DNA from: Rikenellaceae bacterium
GTDB taxonomy: Bacteria > Bacteroidota > Bacteroidia > Bacteroidales > Rikenellaceae
Direction: 5' to 3'
NCBI GenBank assembly: GCA_015059805.1
Contig: SUZO01000009.1
Coordinates: 1-61,830, forward strand
Length of the DNA stretch: 61,830 nucleotides
A program made the position numbers and the translations under genes. Positions 54,257-61,830 of the stretch are shown here, one piece after another. Every line of letters begins with the position of its first letter. Positions within the stretch are counted from its first letter, which is position 1. The notes under the pieces are model-generated. The model was not told where the DNA came from. It was given only the letters and a program-made list of their open reading frames with translations, and did no database searches.

Positions 54257-55522
54257 ATGAAACGATATTTTTATCTTATAGCAATAGCTTTTGCAGGATT
54301 ATCACTTACAGCCTGCACCGAGAACAAGGATGAGGTTAATGAGGAGCCAAAGCCTCGCAATATAATTTACGGCATTGATGCTGATGGCTACCAAGTTGAG
54401 AATTTTGAGGTCGTGAAGGGTGACACTTGGGGTCGCATTCTTGACAGTCGTGGCATAACTACTCAGAAGGTTAGCCGTTTAGATGCCTTGACTAAGGATA
54501 TATGCCCTCTGCGCACCATTCGTATAGGTCACAAGTATACTACATTCTCTAAGCGCGACACTGTAGATACTGCTCGCATGATATTAGACTATCTTGTCTA
54601 TGAGCAGAATGTGACGGACTATGTGGTCTTTGCCTTTGTGGGCGACTCTGTAGCGGTGCGTCAAGACTCTAAGCCTGTGACTCTGCGCCGTACAAAGAGC
54701 AGCGGCGTGATTGAGAGCTCTCTCTGGGGTACTATCATGCAGGAGAATATGCCATACGCCCTGGCTGCCGAGATGGAGGATATATATCAGTGGACTGTAG
54801 ACTTCTTTGGCATTCAGCAGGGTGATAGTTTTACGGTTATATACGACGAGAAGTTTGTTGATACACTCTCAGTAGGTATTGGCAGAGTCTGGGGCGCTAA
54901 GTTCCACCATCTTGGCAAGGATATATACGCCATACCATTCCCTCAGGATGGCAAGGTGCAGTATTGGGAGGCAGATGGAGGCTCACTGCGCAAGCAGCTG
55001 CTTAAGGCGCCGCTAAAGTTTACACGCATATCCTCAAAATTCTCATACTCACGTTACCATCCAGTGCTGAAGAAGTACCGCCCACATACAGGTGTTGATT
55101 ATGCTGCGCCTGCAGGAACACCAGTACGCGCAGTTGCAGACGGAACAGTGACCTACAAGGGCTACAAGGGAGCTGGCGGACATACTGTTTACATCAAGCA
55201 CCCAGGCAAACTTCAGTCTGGATATCTCCACCTGAGAGGTTACGCTAAGGGTATTGCAGTTGGTAAGCGTGTCACTCAAGGTCAGGTTATCGGTTATGTT
55301 GGTAGCACAGGTCGCTCAACAGGTCCACACCTTGACTTCCGTCTTTGGAAGAATGGTCAGCCTATAAACCCTCTCAAGGTCCCTCAGAAGCCTTCTGAGC
55401 CTATCAAGGAGGAAAATCGTGAGAAGTTTGAGTGGGTAAAAGCTCGTGTGATTGCTGAGTTAGAGGGAGAGGTTGCTGACTCTATGAAGATTACTGTAAT
55501 TGACTCTGTAATAATCAAGTAG
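54257..55522 (+). CDS. M23-family peptidoglycan endopeptidase lipoprotein
   Basis: M23 zinc enzymes cut peptidoglycan cross-bridges or activate amidases. The start at 54257 gives a lipoprotein signal (MKRYFYLIAIAFAGLSLTAC, Cys20) and 421 residues. A LysM/OpgG-like region precedes the catalytic domain: HTGVDYAAPAGTPVRAVADGTV holds the first His and Asp, GYLHLRGYAKGIAVGKRVTQGQVIGYVGSTGRSTGPHLDFRLW the rest. The final HxH is HLD here, so one zinc ligand would be Asp; related Bacteroidota enzymes may share this. The next gene starts 1 nt after the stop. Confidence 0.9.
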   Translation: MKRYFYLIAIAFAGLSLTACTENKDEVNEEPKPRNIIYGIDADGYQVENFEVVKGDTWGRILDSRGITTQKVSRLDALTKDICPLRTIRIGHKYTTFSKRDTVDTARMILDYLVYEQNVTDYVVFAFVGDSVAVRQDSKPVTLRRTKSSGVIESSLWGTIMQENMPYALAAEMEDIYQWTVDFFGIQQGDSFTVIYDEKFVDTLSVGIGRVWGAKFHHLGKDIYAIPFPQDGKVQYWEADGGSLRKQLLKAPLKFTRISSKFSYSRYHPVLKKYRPHTGVDYAAPAGTPVRAVADGTVTYKGYKGAGGHTVYIKHPGKLQSGYLHLRGYAKGIAVGKRVTQGQVIGYVGSTGRSTGPHLDFRLWKNGQPINPLKVPQKPSEPIKEENREKFEWVKARVIAELEGEVADSMKITVIDSVIIK

Positions 55523-55523
55523 C

Positions 55524-55943
55524 ATGACGCCGGACAAGAAGATAGTAGACTTTATTGCATATCACCATGTGCTTACCCTTGCAACTACAGATAGTAGTGG
55601 TATGCCCTATTGTGCAGCCTGCTTCTACGCCTACAACAAGGCATGCAATAGGCTTATCTTCACCTCAGACGACAGCACAAACCACGCCCAGCATATGATA
55701 GCAAACAACCATGTTGCATGCGCCATAACTCGCGAGACAAGGGTTGTTGGTAAGGTGCAGGGTGTACAAATCTGTGGCATTGCAAAGAGGGGCGACCAGG
55801 CAGACAAGCTCTTCTACCTACGCCGTTTTCCTTATGCTGTAGCCACACAGTTAAATATTTGGGTCGTAGAGCCTACATTTATCAAACTTACCGACAACAC
55901 ACTCGGTTTTGGAAAGAAGCTGATATGGAGCAATATAGAGTAG
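55524..55943 (+). CDS. Pyridoxamine 5'-phosphate oxidase-like flavin-binding protein
   Basis: The 139 residues have the split-barrel pattern: HHVLTLATTDSSGMPYCAACFYAYNKACNRLIFTSDDSTNHAQHMIANNHVACAITRET. This is closer to the YhbP-type branch than to true PdxH, since the pyridoxine-binding C-terminus is missing. Proteins of this kind bind FMN or heme-like cofactors; the substrate is unknown. It lies between the M23 gene and ispD and overlaps ispD by 19 nt. Confidence 0.8.
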   Translation: MTPDKKIVDFIAYHHVLTLATTDSSGMPYCAACFYAYNKACNRLIFTSDDSTNHAQHMIANNHVACAITRETRVVGKVQGVQICGIAKRGDQADKLFYLRRFPYAVATQLNIWVVEPTFIKLTDNTLGFGKKLIWSNIE

Positions 55944-56620
55944 GTGTAGTAATTGTCGCTGGGGGTAGCGGCAGCCGTATGGGTAGCACACTACCAAAGC
56001 AGTTTGCCTTGGTAGGCGGAGAGCCTATACTTGCAAGGACAATCAATACCTTTGCCGCAGCATTTACTGGGGCAAAGATTGTGGTTGTACTACCAGCGTC
56101 ACAGATAGATTTCTGGAAGAACTATTCCGCTCGCTTTCGTGTCGCACGCCACACTATTACAGAGGGTGGGCAGACACGCTTTCACTCGGTCAAGTGCGGC
56201 ATTGAGTCTTTGAGCGATTGTGTGGACCTTATAGCAATACATGACGGTGTTCGTCCGTTTGCAAGTAAGGCTCTACTACACCGTACAGCCGATTGCGCGG
56301 CACAGAATGGCGCAGCAATACCTGTAATTGAGGTGGTGGACTCTTTTAGAGTTATCACTCAGGATGGTAATCAGATTGCCGATAGGACAAAGTTGCGCAT
56401 AGTGCAGACACCGCAGATTTTTGACTCTTCGCTTATACGTGCAGCGTATGATACTCAGTATCAGGAGTCGTTTACAGATGATGCCTCTGTTGTGGAGCAG
56501 ATTACCTCTCATCGCATTAGTTTGTGTGCTGGTGAGCGCACAAATATTAAAATTACCACGCCCGACGATATGATTTATGCCCATGCAATAGCTGAGGCGT
56601 TAAAAGAGCAGAGTAACTAA
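55925..56620 (+). CDS. ispD: 2-C-methyl-D-erythritol 4-phosphate cytidylyltransferase IspD
   Basis: IspD makes CDP-methylerythritol in the non-mevalonate isoprenoid pathway. The signature is VVIVAGGSGSRMGSTLPKQFALVGGEPIL at residues of about 7-35, then DLIAIHDGVRPFASKALL and FTDDASVVEQ. The ATG at 55925 (MEQYRVGVVI, 231 residues) is the family start; a longer reading from 55859 lies inside the preceding gene. The overlap with that gene suggests coupled translation. Confidence 0.95.
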   Translation: MEQYRVGVVIVAGGSGSRMGSTLPKQFALVGGEPILARTINTFAAAFTGAKIVVVLPASQIDFWKNYSARFRVARHTITEGGQTRFHSVKCGIESLSDCVDLIAIHDGVRPFASKALLHRTADCAAQNGAAIPVIEVVDSFRVITQDGNQIADRTKLRIVQTPQIFDSSLIRAAYDTQYQESFTDDASVVEQITSHRISLCAGERTNIKITTPDDMIYAHAIAEALKEQSN

Positions 56621-56622
56621 CT

Positions 56623-57138
56623 ATGTTTGAGTACAAATATACGATTGACAACAGAACGAAGTATCGGACAATGATACACTTCCTATTCTTTATCGGAATA
56701 GCTGTTGGACTATTTATACTCTTCAATGGAGGTTATATTCTTGCATGGTTTATCTCTATCGTTATCGCAATAATTGCACTGATGACCCTCTCTATACCAC
56801 GCAAGGTTATTGTGGGCGAAGATGGTATTGACATCTGCTGTATATCGGACTACACCTTTATTCCATACGGTGAGATTGCCTCTGTGCGATGTGTTGAAAA
56901 TAGCGAAATGAGATATTTTATTCCTATCTTTGCAGCGGCAGGGTTCTTTGGCTACTATGGTTGCTACTTGAGCCTCAGGGGTATGGACTTTGTCAAGATT
57001 TACGCCTCAAAATGGAGCGGATTTATCGAGATAACAGATATATACGAGGATAAATATTATATTTCTTGCGACAATGAGAGAGAGTTGGTGGAGAGAGTTT
57101 TGGAACGAGTGTCGCTCAAACCAGAGGATAATGAATAG
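56623..57138 (+). CDS. Two-TM protein with PH-like domain
   Basis: The 171-residue product has two membrane segments close together (about residues 18-58), then a beta-rich cytoplasmic domain (RKVIVGEDGIDICCISDYTFIPYGEIASVRCVEN ... FIEITDIYEDKYYISCDNERELVERVLERV). This resembles bacterial PH-like membrane proteins with PH domain after a hairpin. It starts 2 nt after ispD and overlaps the LytTR gene by 8 nt, so the two may work together as membrane partner and regulator. Confidence 0.65.
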   Translation: MFEYKYTIDNRTKYRTMIHFLFFIGIAVGLFILFNGGYILAWFISIVIAIIALMTLSIPRKVIVGEDGIDICCISDYTFIPYGEIASVRCVENSEMRYFIPIFAAAGFFGYYGCYLSLRGMDFVKIYASKWSGFIEITDIYEDKYYISCDNERELVERVLERVSLKPEDNE

Positions 57139-58021
57139 AAACCTGTTAGACCAAAATATTCCAAAGTCTATATTTACAATATCAAAACAGGCGTTGGTTG
57201 TCTTTGTTATGGCGGTGACTACTGTCATATTTATCACCATTTTCAGACCTTTCAGAATATATGAATCGTTAGATTTTCTCGTTAGTCAGAAACCCGTTCA
57301 CCTTATTGATTCTACAGAGGATGCATTCTACCTTGCGATGACCTCGGTGGTACTTTTAGGCTCACTAATGGTGCTCTGCTCACGAATTATACTTGTCAAG
57401 AGTATGCGCGAAAAGCTCTCATACAGAGGTTTCCTGCTCTGGTGTGGGCTGGAGTTTGTTGTCGTGGCGCTCGGTATAACTATTTGGTCCTCCGCGCTAT
57501 TCCACCCTGGAAATACTGGCATTTTTAGCCTATTTCTTAAAGTTTTGGGTCGCACAACATGCATACTATTTATACCTTATGTATTCTGTTGGCTCTATAT
57601 CATCATTATAGACAAGGCATCGCAGCTCAAGGCTCTACGCGAGAGTCTTGACAAGGACGAAGTTGCAAACCAAAAGGCACACATTATCCTCTATGATGAC
57701 CACAACGAGATGCGCCTGACCGTCAAGCGCGAGGATATGGTGATGATAGAGTCTGCAGACAACTACCTCTGCGTGTGGTATCTAAACAACGAGCAGATTA
57801 AAAAGACAATGATTCGCAACACCATGAAGCGAGTGGCAGAACAGCTGAGTGATAGCTGCATGCAGCGTTGTCACCGCTCGTATATGATAAATATGGATAG
57901 AGTAAAAATCCTCCGCCGCGACAAGGAGGGGGTATTTATAGAGTTCGGTATAGATGGCGTTTTTGATGTACCTATATCCAAAACATACCTTCAGAATATT
58001 ACCGAATGGCTAATGAAATGA
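57131..58021 (+). CDS. Membrane-anchored LytTR-type transcriptional regulator
   Basis: The start at 57131 (MNRNLLDQNIPKSIF, 297 residues) overlaps the previous stop. Four membrane segments occupy about residues 17-180, then a C-terminal LytTR DNA-binding domain follows (MVMIESADNYLCVWYLNNEQIKKTMIRNTMKRVAEQLSDSCMQRCHRSYMINMDRVKIL). Membrane-bound LytTR regulators without a receiver domain are common in Bacteroidota and are thought to sense at the membrane. There is no sensor kinase in the neighbourhood. Its upstream partner is the PH-like membrane protein. Confidence 0.85.
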   Translation: MNRNLLDQNIPKSIFTISKQALVVFVMAVTTVIFITIFRPFRIYESLDFLVSQKPVHLIDSTEDAFYLAMTSVVLLGSLMVLCSRIILVKSMREKLSYRGFLLWCGLEFVVVALGITIWSSALFHPGNTGIFSLFLKVLGRTTCILFIPYVFCWLYIIIIDKASQLKALRESLDKDEVANQKAHIILYDDHNEMRLTVKREDMVMIESADNYLCVWYLNNEQIKKTMIRNTMKRVAEQLSDSCMQRCHRSYMINMDRVKILRRDKEGVFIEFGIDGVFDVPISKTYLQNITEWLMK

Positions 58022-58070
58022 CACACACATTATCTTTAGATAATTTTTAACAACTAAACCACCAAAGTGT

Positions 58071-59708
58071 ATGAAACATTTTATTGAAAGATTTGCTGAA
58101 TCAGCACAGAACAATTGGCATAAGCCAGCTGTATGTGATTATCATGGCGAGACTTTCTATTATGCAGATGTAGCAACACACATTGCCAAGCTGCATATTG
58201 TTTTTGAGAAGTTGGGAGTAAAGGTGGGTGACAAAATTGCCATCAGTGCAAACAACACAGCTCGTTGGGGTATTGCTTACCTCGCAATTATCGCATACCG
58301 CGCTGTTGCAGTTCCTATTCTCAATGGTTTCTCAGCAGAGAATCTTCAGAAGCTCGTTGATCATTCAGACAGCGTAGTCCTCTTTACCGAGCGAAAGATG
58401 TGGGCAATGATGTCAGCCGAGCACATGCCTCAACTTAGAGGAGCTATCTGTATTGAGGACTTTACTGAGCTGTGGTCTAAGGATAATGTCCTTGCTGATG
58501 TTATTCCAAACCTCCAGCAACTCTTCAGAGCCAAGTATCCACAGGGTATGAAGCGTAAGTTTGTCAAGTATGAGGTTGGCGAGCCAGATGACCTTAATAC
58601 CATCAGCTACACCTCCGGTACAACTTCATCGCCAAAGGGTATTATGCTCTCAAACAACAACATCTCCTCTAACATCACCTTCGGCGTAAATCGTATCAAG
58701 ATGCCTCTTGGCTCTAACATCGTATCTATGTTGCCATTAGCGCACCTCTACGGTCTTGCCTTTGAGTTTATCTATCCTGTGTGCTCTGGCGCTACAGTAT
58801 ACTTCCTCGGCAAGATGCCAACCCCTACCCTGCTGATGCAGGCATTCAAGGAGGTGAGACCTTACATGCTCATCACCGTACCACTGGTACTTGAGAAGAT
58901 TATGCGCAACAAGGTCATCCCAACACTTGAGAGACCTATGCTCAAGCTTGCACTCAAGATTCCTGGACTGAGCAATATCATCTACAAGTCTGTTCGCAAG
59001 AAGATTCTTGCATCATTTGGTGGCAATATGAAGCACATTATTATCGGCGGTGCAGCTATTAGCGGTCCTATTGAGGTGCTTCTTAAGCAGATTAAGCTCC
59101 CTTATACCGTTGGTTATGGTATGACCGAGTGCGGACCTCTTATCGGCTATGAGGATTGGTACGACTTCGCTATCCGCTCATGCGGTAAGCCTGTAGATGG
59201 CATGGAGGTGAGAATTGCATCGCCAGACCCACAGAATGTCGTTGGAGAGATTCAGGTATGTGGCGATAATGTAATGCTCGGATACTATAAGCAGCCAGAT
59301 ATCACCGCCGCAACATTTACCGACGACGGATATATGCGCACTGGTGACCTGGGTGTTATGGATAAGTACGGAAATATCTATATCAAGGGTCGCTCAAAGA
59401 ATATGATTCTTACTGCCAACGGTCAGAATGTCTATCCTGAGGAGATTGAGGAGCTGCTCAATGCAATGCCTCACGTACGCGAGTCTATTATCATCAGCCG
59501 CAAAAACCGCATTATCGCAATCGTGGCAACTGAGAATGACGATAGCAACCCGCTGACAAAGTCACAGCTCAAGACCATCATGGAGTCAAACCGCATTATG
59601 CTCAACCAAAAACTGCCAGCATACGCACAGGTCTACGACATCGAGATGCTTGATGACGACTTCGAGCGCACTCCAAAGAACTCTATCAAACGATTTATGT
59701 ATAAGTAA
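58071..59708 (+). CDS. AMP-binding acyl-CoA synthetase
   Basis: The 545-residue enzyme carries ISYTSGTTSSPKGIMLSNNNI near residue 178, YGMTECGPLIGYED, and DDGYMRTGDLGVMDKYGNIYIKGRSKNMILTANGQNVYPEEIEELL in the hinge region, the standard adenylate-forming set. It activates a fatty acid as acyl-CoA. It is shorter than the 634-residue ligase at 18118-20022 and differs in sequence, so they probably have different roles. It stands 49 nt after the LytTR gene; a weak TATCTTTA box lies at 58031-58038. Confidence 0.9.
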   Translation: MKHFIERFAESAQNNWHKPAVCDYHGETFYYADVATHIAKLHIVFEKLGVKVGDKIAISANNTARWGIAYLAIIAYRAVAVPILNGFSAENLQKLVDHSDSVVLFTERKMWAMMSAEHMPQLRGAICIEDFTELWSKDNVLADVIPNLQQLFRAKYPQGMKRKFVKYEVGEPDDLNTISYTSGTTSSPKGIMLSNNNISSNITFGVNRIKMPLGSNIVSMLPLAHLYGLAFEFIYPVCSGATVYFLGKMPTPTLLMQAFKEVRPYMLITVPLVLEKIMRNKVIPTLERPMLKLALKIPGLSNIIYKSVRKKILASFGGNMKHIIIGGAAISGPIEVLLKQIKLPYTVGYGMTECGPLIGYEDWYDFAIRSCGKPVDGMEVRIASPDPQNVVGEIQVCGDNVMLGYYKQPDITAATFTDDGYMRTGDLGVMDKYGNIYIKGRSKNMILTANGQNVYPEEIEELLNAMPHVRESIIISRKNRIIAIVATENDDSNPLTKSQLKTIMESNRIMLNQKLPAYAQVYDIEMLDDDFERTPKNSIKRFMYK

Positions 59709-59734
59709 AAAAAGACCCTTCGGGGTCTTTTTTT
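59707..59734 (+). terminator. Terminator of the acyl-CoA synthetase gene
   Basis: A 12-bp stem AAAAAAAGACCC/GGGTCTTTTTTT with TTCG tetraloop begins at the gene's stop codon. Confidence 0.95.
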
Positions 59735-59750
59735 GGCTGTATGCTGCACC

Positions 59751-59963
59751 GAAGCTTTTTGAAAAAAGCTTCACCAAAAACTTTCGGCGAAACTTTGTTT
59801 CGCTTCTGTGCTGATGCGGATTTAGGATAACTCTGCGAGTTATTGAAACAAAAAAGAGACTCTTTTTCACTTTTCAAGCAAGCTTGAACTGAAAGGTCTC
59901 TTTTTCATTTCACTGCCTTGCGGCAGCAACCTAAATCCGAATAAACACACAGACGAAGTCTGT
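59751..59963. repeat. String of seven tight hairpins in a gene-free region
   Basis: No gene is seen between 59735 and 60190. The hairpins are: 59751-59772 (10 bp), 59787-59803 (GCGAAAC-TTT-GTTTCGC), 59827-59843 (loop TGC), 59851-59867 (loop GAC), 59873-59888 (TTCAAGC-AA-GCTTGAA), 59913-59926 (loop TTGC) and 59949-59963 (loop GAA). An outer stem CGGATTTAGG/CCTAAATCCG (59817-59826 with 59930-59939) encloses four of them. Positions 59786-59822 resemble the left arm of the 14616-14719 element. Beyond it, 59985-60055 has an imperfect AT-rich inverted repeat. Confidence 0.8.
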
Positions 59964-60064
59964 TCCCCAGAATAAAGAATTTAAGGATATTAGGGAAGTT
60001 AGTGAATTTAGCGACAATATGCCTTAAACTCACTAAACTCCTTAATTTCACTACTTGACAAAAC

Positions 60065-60192
60065 AAAAATTGATTTTTAAGGCGGTGGTTACAATGCTCG
60101 GCAAAAATACCCGCGAAGGGACATACTAAGCGTATTTCCCTTTGCGGGTACTTTTTGTTAGCGGCAGTAAACGCCCCTTAAAATCAATTTTT
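60065..60192. repeat. 128-bp inverted-repeat element reaching into the nqrF stop
   Basis: The ends AAAAATTGATTTT (60065-60077) and AAAATCAATTTTT (60180-60192) are perfect 13-bp inverted repeats, extended by AAGG/CCTT across one bulge. Inside is a strong hairpin TACCCGC-AAGGGA/TCCCTT-GCGGGTA (about 60109-60150). The right end overlaps the nqrF stop codon. It looks like a small repeat element or a large terminator; on the minus strand the inner hairpin follows nqrF. Confidence 0.8.
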
Positions 60193-61447
60193 ATGCGCCG
60201 AAGTTATCGTACAGAATATTCTCTGGCGGCACACCAAGTGAATCAAGAAGCTTCTCTACTGAAGCGACCATCATTGGAGGTCCACACATAAGGTAGATAC
60301 ATCCCTCTGGGTCCTCGTGGTTCTTCAGATAGTTCTCAAACAGAACATTGTGAACGAAGCCCACCTTATAGTCTACGCCTGCTGCATCCGCCTCTGGATC
60401 TGGGCGGTCAAGAGCAAGGTTGAACTTGAAGTTAGGGAAGTCGCGCTCAATGGCTGCGTAATCCTCAAGATAGAATGCCTCCTTAAGTGAACGAGCACCG
60501 TACCAGAATGTTACTGGGCGCTTAGTCTTCTCGGTCTTAAACAGGTGCATAATGTGGCTACGCATAGGCGCCATACCTGCACCACCACCGATAAAGATAA
60601 GCTCCTGATCATCTGGAAGGTTATCTGGCAAGAAGAACTCACCAAATGGACCTGACATTGTAATCTTATCACCTGGCTTGAGTGAGTAGATGTAAGAAGA
60701 ACATACACCTGGGTTTACAGGGAGCATCTTACGATCTGGACCAAATGGAGGGGTTGCGATACGAACATTAAGGCGGATGATATCGCCCTCAGCAGGGTAA
60801 GTTGCGCAAGAGTATGCACGAACCTGTGGCTCTGGGTTTACCATCACAAGGTCACGAAGACCGAACTTAACCCAATCCTCCTCGTACTGTGGATCAACAT
60901 CGATATCCTTATAGTTCACAGTGATTGCTGGCACATCAATCTGGATATAACCACCAGAACGGAAGTTCAGGTGCTCACCCTCTGGAAGCTTAACGACAAA
61001 CTCCTTGATAAATGTAGCCACATTGTGGTTAGAGACAACCTCGCACTCCCACTTCTTAATGCTAAGCACTGAAGATGGAACAGCAATGCGCATATTCTCC
61101 TTAACCTTTACCTGGCAACCAAGACGCCAGTGGTCGCGAATCTGTGCGCGGTTAAAGAAGCCCTTCTCGGTTGGCAGCACCTCGCCACCACCCTCAAGAA
61201 CCTGACACTTGCACTGACCGCAAGCACCCTTACCACCACAAGCTGATGGAAGGAAGATATTGGCAGTAGCAAGAGTAGCGAGCAGGTTACCACCTGCCTC
61301 AACATCAACGACCTTCTTACCGTCGTTAATATCAATTGTAACCTTACCAGATGTGGTAAGTTTTGCCTTTGCAAAGAGCAGTAGAGCCACCAGAATGAGT
61401 GTCACTACAAGAAAGGCAACAATTGCAACTAAAATTACTTTTCCCAT
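60191..61447 (-). CDS. nqrF: Na+-translocating NADH:quinone reductase subunit F
   Basis: NqrF takes electrons from NADH through FAD to a 2Fe-2S centre and feeds the sodium pump. The 418 residues show an N-terminal membrane helix (about 3-27), a 2Fe-2S ferredoxin domain with LPSACGGKGACGQCKCQVLEGG near residue 66, an FAD domain (VRAYSCATYPAE) and the NAD domain (FIGGGAGMAPMRSHI, LMCGPPMMVASVEKLL). The stop at 60191 lies in the arm of the inverted repeat. It is downstream of nqrE with a 21-nt gap. Confidence 0.97.
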   Translation of the reverse strand: MGKVILVAIVAFLVVTLILVALLLFAKAKLTTSGKVTIDINDGKKVVDVEAGGNLLATLATANIFLPSACGGKGACGQCKCQVLEGGGEVLPTEKGFFNRAQIRDHWRLGCQVKVKENMRIAVPSSVLSIKKWECEVVSNHNVATFIKEFVVKLPEGEHLNFRSGGYIQIDVPAITVNYKDIDVDPQYEEDWVKFGLRDLVMVNPEPQVRAYSCATYPAEGDIIRLNVRIATPPFGPDRKMLPVNPGVCSSYIYSLKPGDKITMSGPFGEFFLPDNLPDDQELIFIGGGAGMAPMRSHIMHLFKTEKTKRPVTFWYGARSLKEAFYLEDYAAIERDFPNFKFNLALDRPDPEADAAGVDYKVGFVHNVLFENYLKNHEDPEGCIYLMCGPPMMVASVEKLLDSLGVPPENILYDNFGA

Positions 61448-61468
61448 TGTTATACTCTTTATAAAGGT

Positions 61469-61830
61469 TTACAACTGAATACCAGAGAAGATCATAAACG
61501 CGATACCGAGCAGACCTGTGATAATGAAGGCGATACCCGGACCCTTCAGAGCTGCAGGAATGTTTGAGTAGGTACAACGCTCGCGGATAGCAGCCATCAT
61601 AACGATAGCAATCCACCAACCAATACCAGAACCCAGACCGTAAACAACAGACTGACCGAAGTTGTTAATCTCTCCAGCGCCTACCATCTGCTGCATAAAG
61701 AGTGAACCACCCATAATTGCGCAGTTTACAGCGATAAGCGGCAAGAAGATACCAAGCTGGTTATAGAGTGTAGGTGAGAACTTCTCAACAACCATCTCTA
61801 CCAGCTGCACGAATGCAGCAATAACGGCAA
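61469..61830 (-). CDS. nqrE: Na+-translocating NADH:quinone reductase subunit E (partial)
   Basis: The visible C-terminal 120 residues read [44 protein letters not shown] and end in [15 protein letters not shown], the NqrE pattern with its paired membrane helices. The frame is open to the window edge, so the N-terminal part (about 80 residues in typical NqrE) lies to the right. An in-frame GTG at 61810 is not the start. The rest of the nqr operon should continue past the edge. Confidence 0.95.
   Translation of the reverse strand, partial: AVIAAFVQLVEMVVEKFSPTLYNQLGIFLPLIAVNCAIMGGSLFMQQMVGAGEINNFGQSVVYGLGSGIGWWIAIVMMAAIRERCTYSNIPAALKGPGIAFIITGLLGIAFMIFSGIQL

Noticed and set aside
59735..60190. 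A CRISPR array in the repeat-rich gap
   Set aside because: The hairpins differ from each other and there are no regularly spaced identical repeats.

Overview
The window looks like chromosomal DNA of a member of the Bacteroidales (Bacteroidota), possibly an Alistipes/Rikenellaceae-type gut organism; the rank below order is inference. The evidence is the promoter style (-7 boxes TAnnTTTG, several with TTTG or ATTG about 20 bp upstream, and few Shine-Dalgarno sites), the families present (GSCFA, DUF2851, FISUMP-type lipoprotein, PafA-like protein, TonB plug, type V fimbriae of the FimB/Mfa2 class, long SecA with a SEC-C tail) and a Na+-NQR operon. There are no transposases, phage genes, rRNA genes or CRISPR arrays.

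Layout. 1-1.1 kb: a metal ABC permease on the minus strand behind a cluster of small hairpins. 1.2-11.3 kb (plus): mtaB, a kinase-less sensor protein, trkH, a SPOR protein, an NfeD protein, a GH31 glucosidase, floA and an Fe-S protein. 11.5-14.6 kb: a FISUMP lipoprotein, a pRiA4b-ORF3-like protein, miaA and tRNA-Leu(UAA). 14.8-17.2 kb (minus): an S1/P1 nuclease and rho. 17.4-18.1 kb: a small unknown gene and tRNA-Gly(CCC), followed by copied pieces of that tRNA. 18.1-22.8 kb (minus): acyl-CoA ligase, lepA and an EamA transporter. 22.9-27.7 kb: a TonB plug without a barrel, ubiA-like prenyltransferase (minus), an SGNH-like lipoprotein and pheT.

27.7-29.5 kb is the most accessory-looking part: a strongly structured candidate non-coding RNA with a clean promoter and terminator, then three small AT-rich secreted proteins, closed by a 24-bp bidirectional terminator. 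29.5-42.8 kb is mostly housekeeping: ybaN-like, rpiB, GSCFA, a phosphatase-superfamily protein with lost catalytic residues, sufE, a SufT/MIP18-like gene, DUF2851, secA, dCMP deaminase, a WbpM-like dehydratase, an aminotransferase and a nucleotidyltransferase-like protein.

42.8-51.7 kb is a type V fimbrial operon: an OmpA-like/DUF3575 protein, a FimB/Mfa2-type lipoprotein and three fimbrillin-like lipoproteins, two of them with GLUG-like C-terminal regions. The second large subunit gene carries a run of nine G at the junction between its two halves, and a change of one base either way gives a stop codon within five codons. This is a strong candidate phase-variation switch. 51.7-59.7 kb: ssb, purine nucleoside phosphorylase and lpxK (minus), then an M23 peptidase, a PNPOx-like protein, ispD, a PH-like membrane protein, a membrane LytTR regulator and a second acyl-CoA ligase. 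59.7-60.2 kb is an almost gene-free stretch packed with hairpins and a 128-bp inverted repeat. The window ends in nqrF and a partial nqrE on the minus strand.

The main new-looking signals are the G9 switch, a family of intergenic hairpin strings, the candidate ncRNA, the tRNA-Gly fragments, the degenerate phosphatase and the recurrent near-leaderless promoters.
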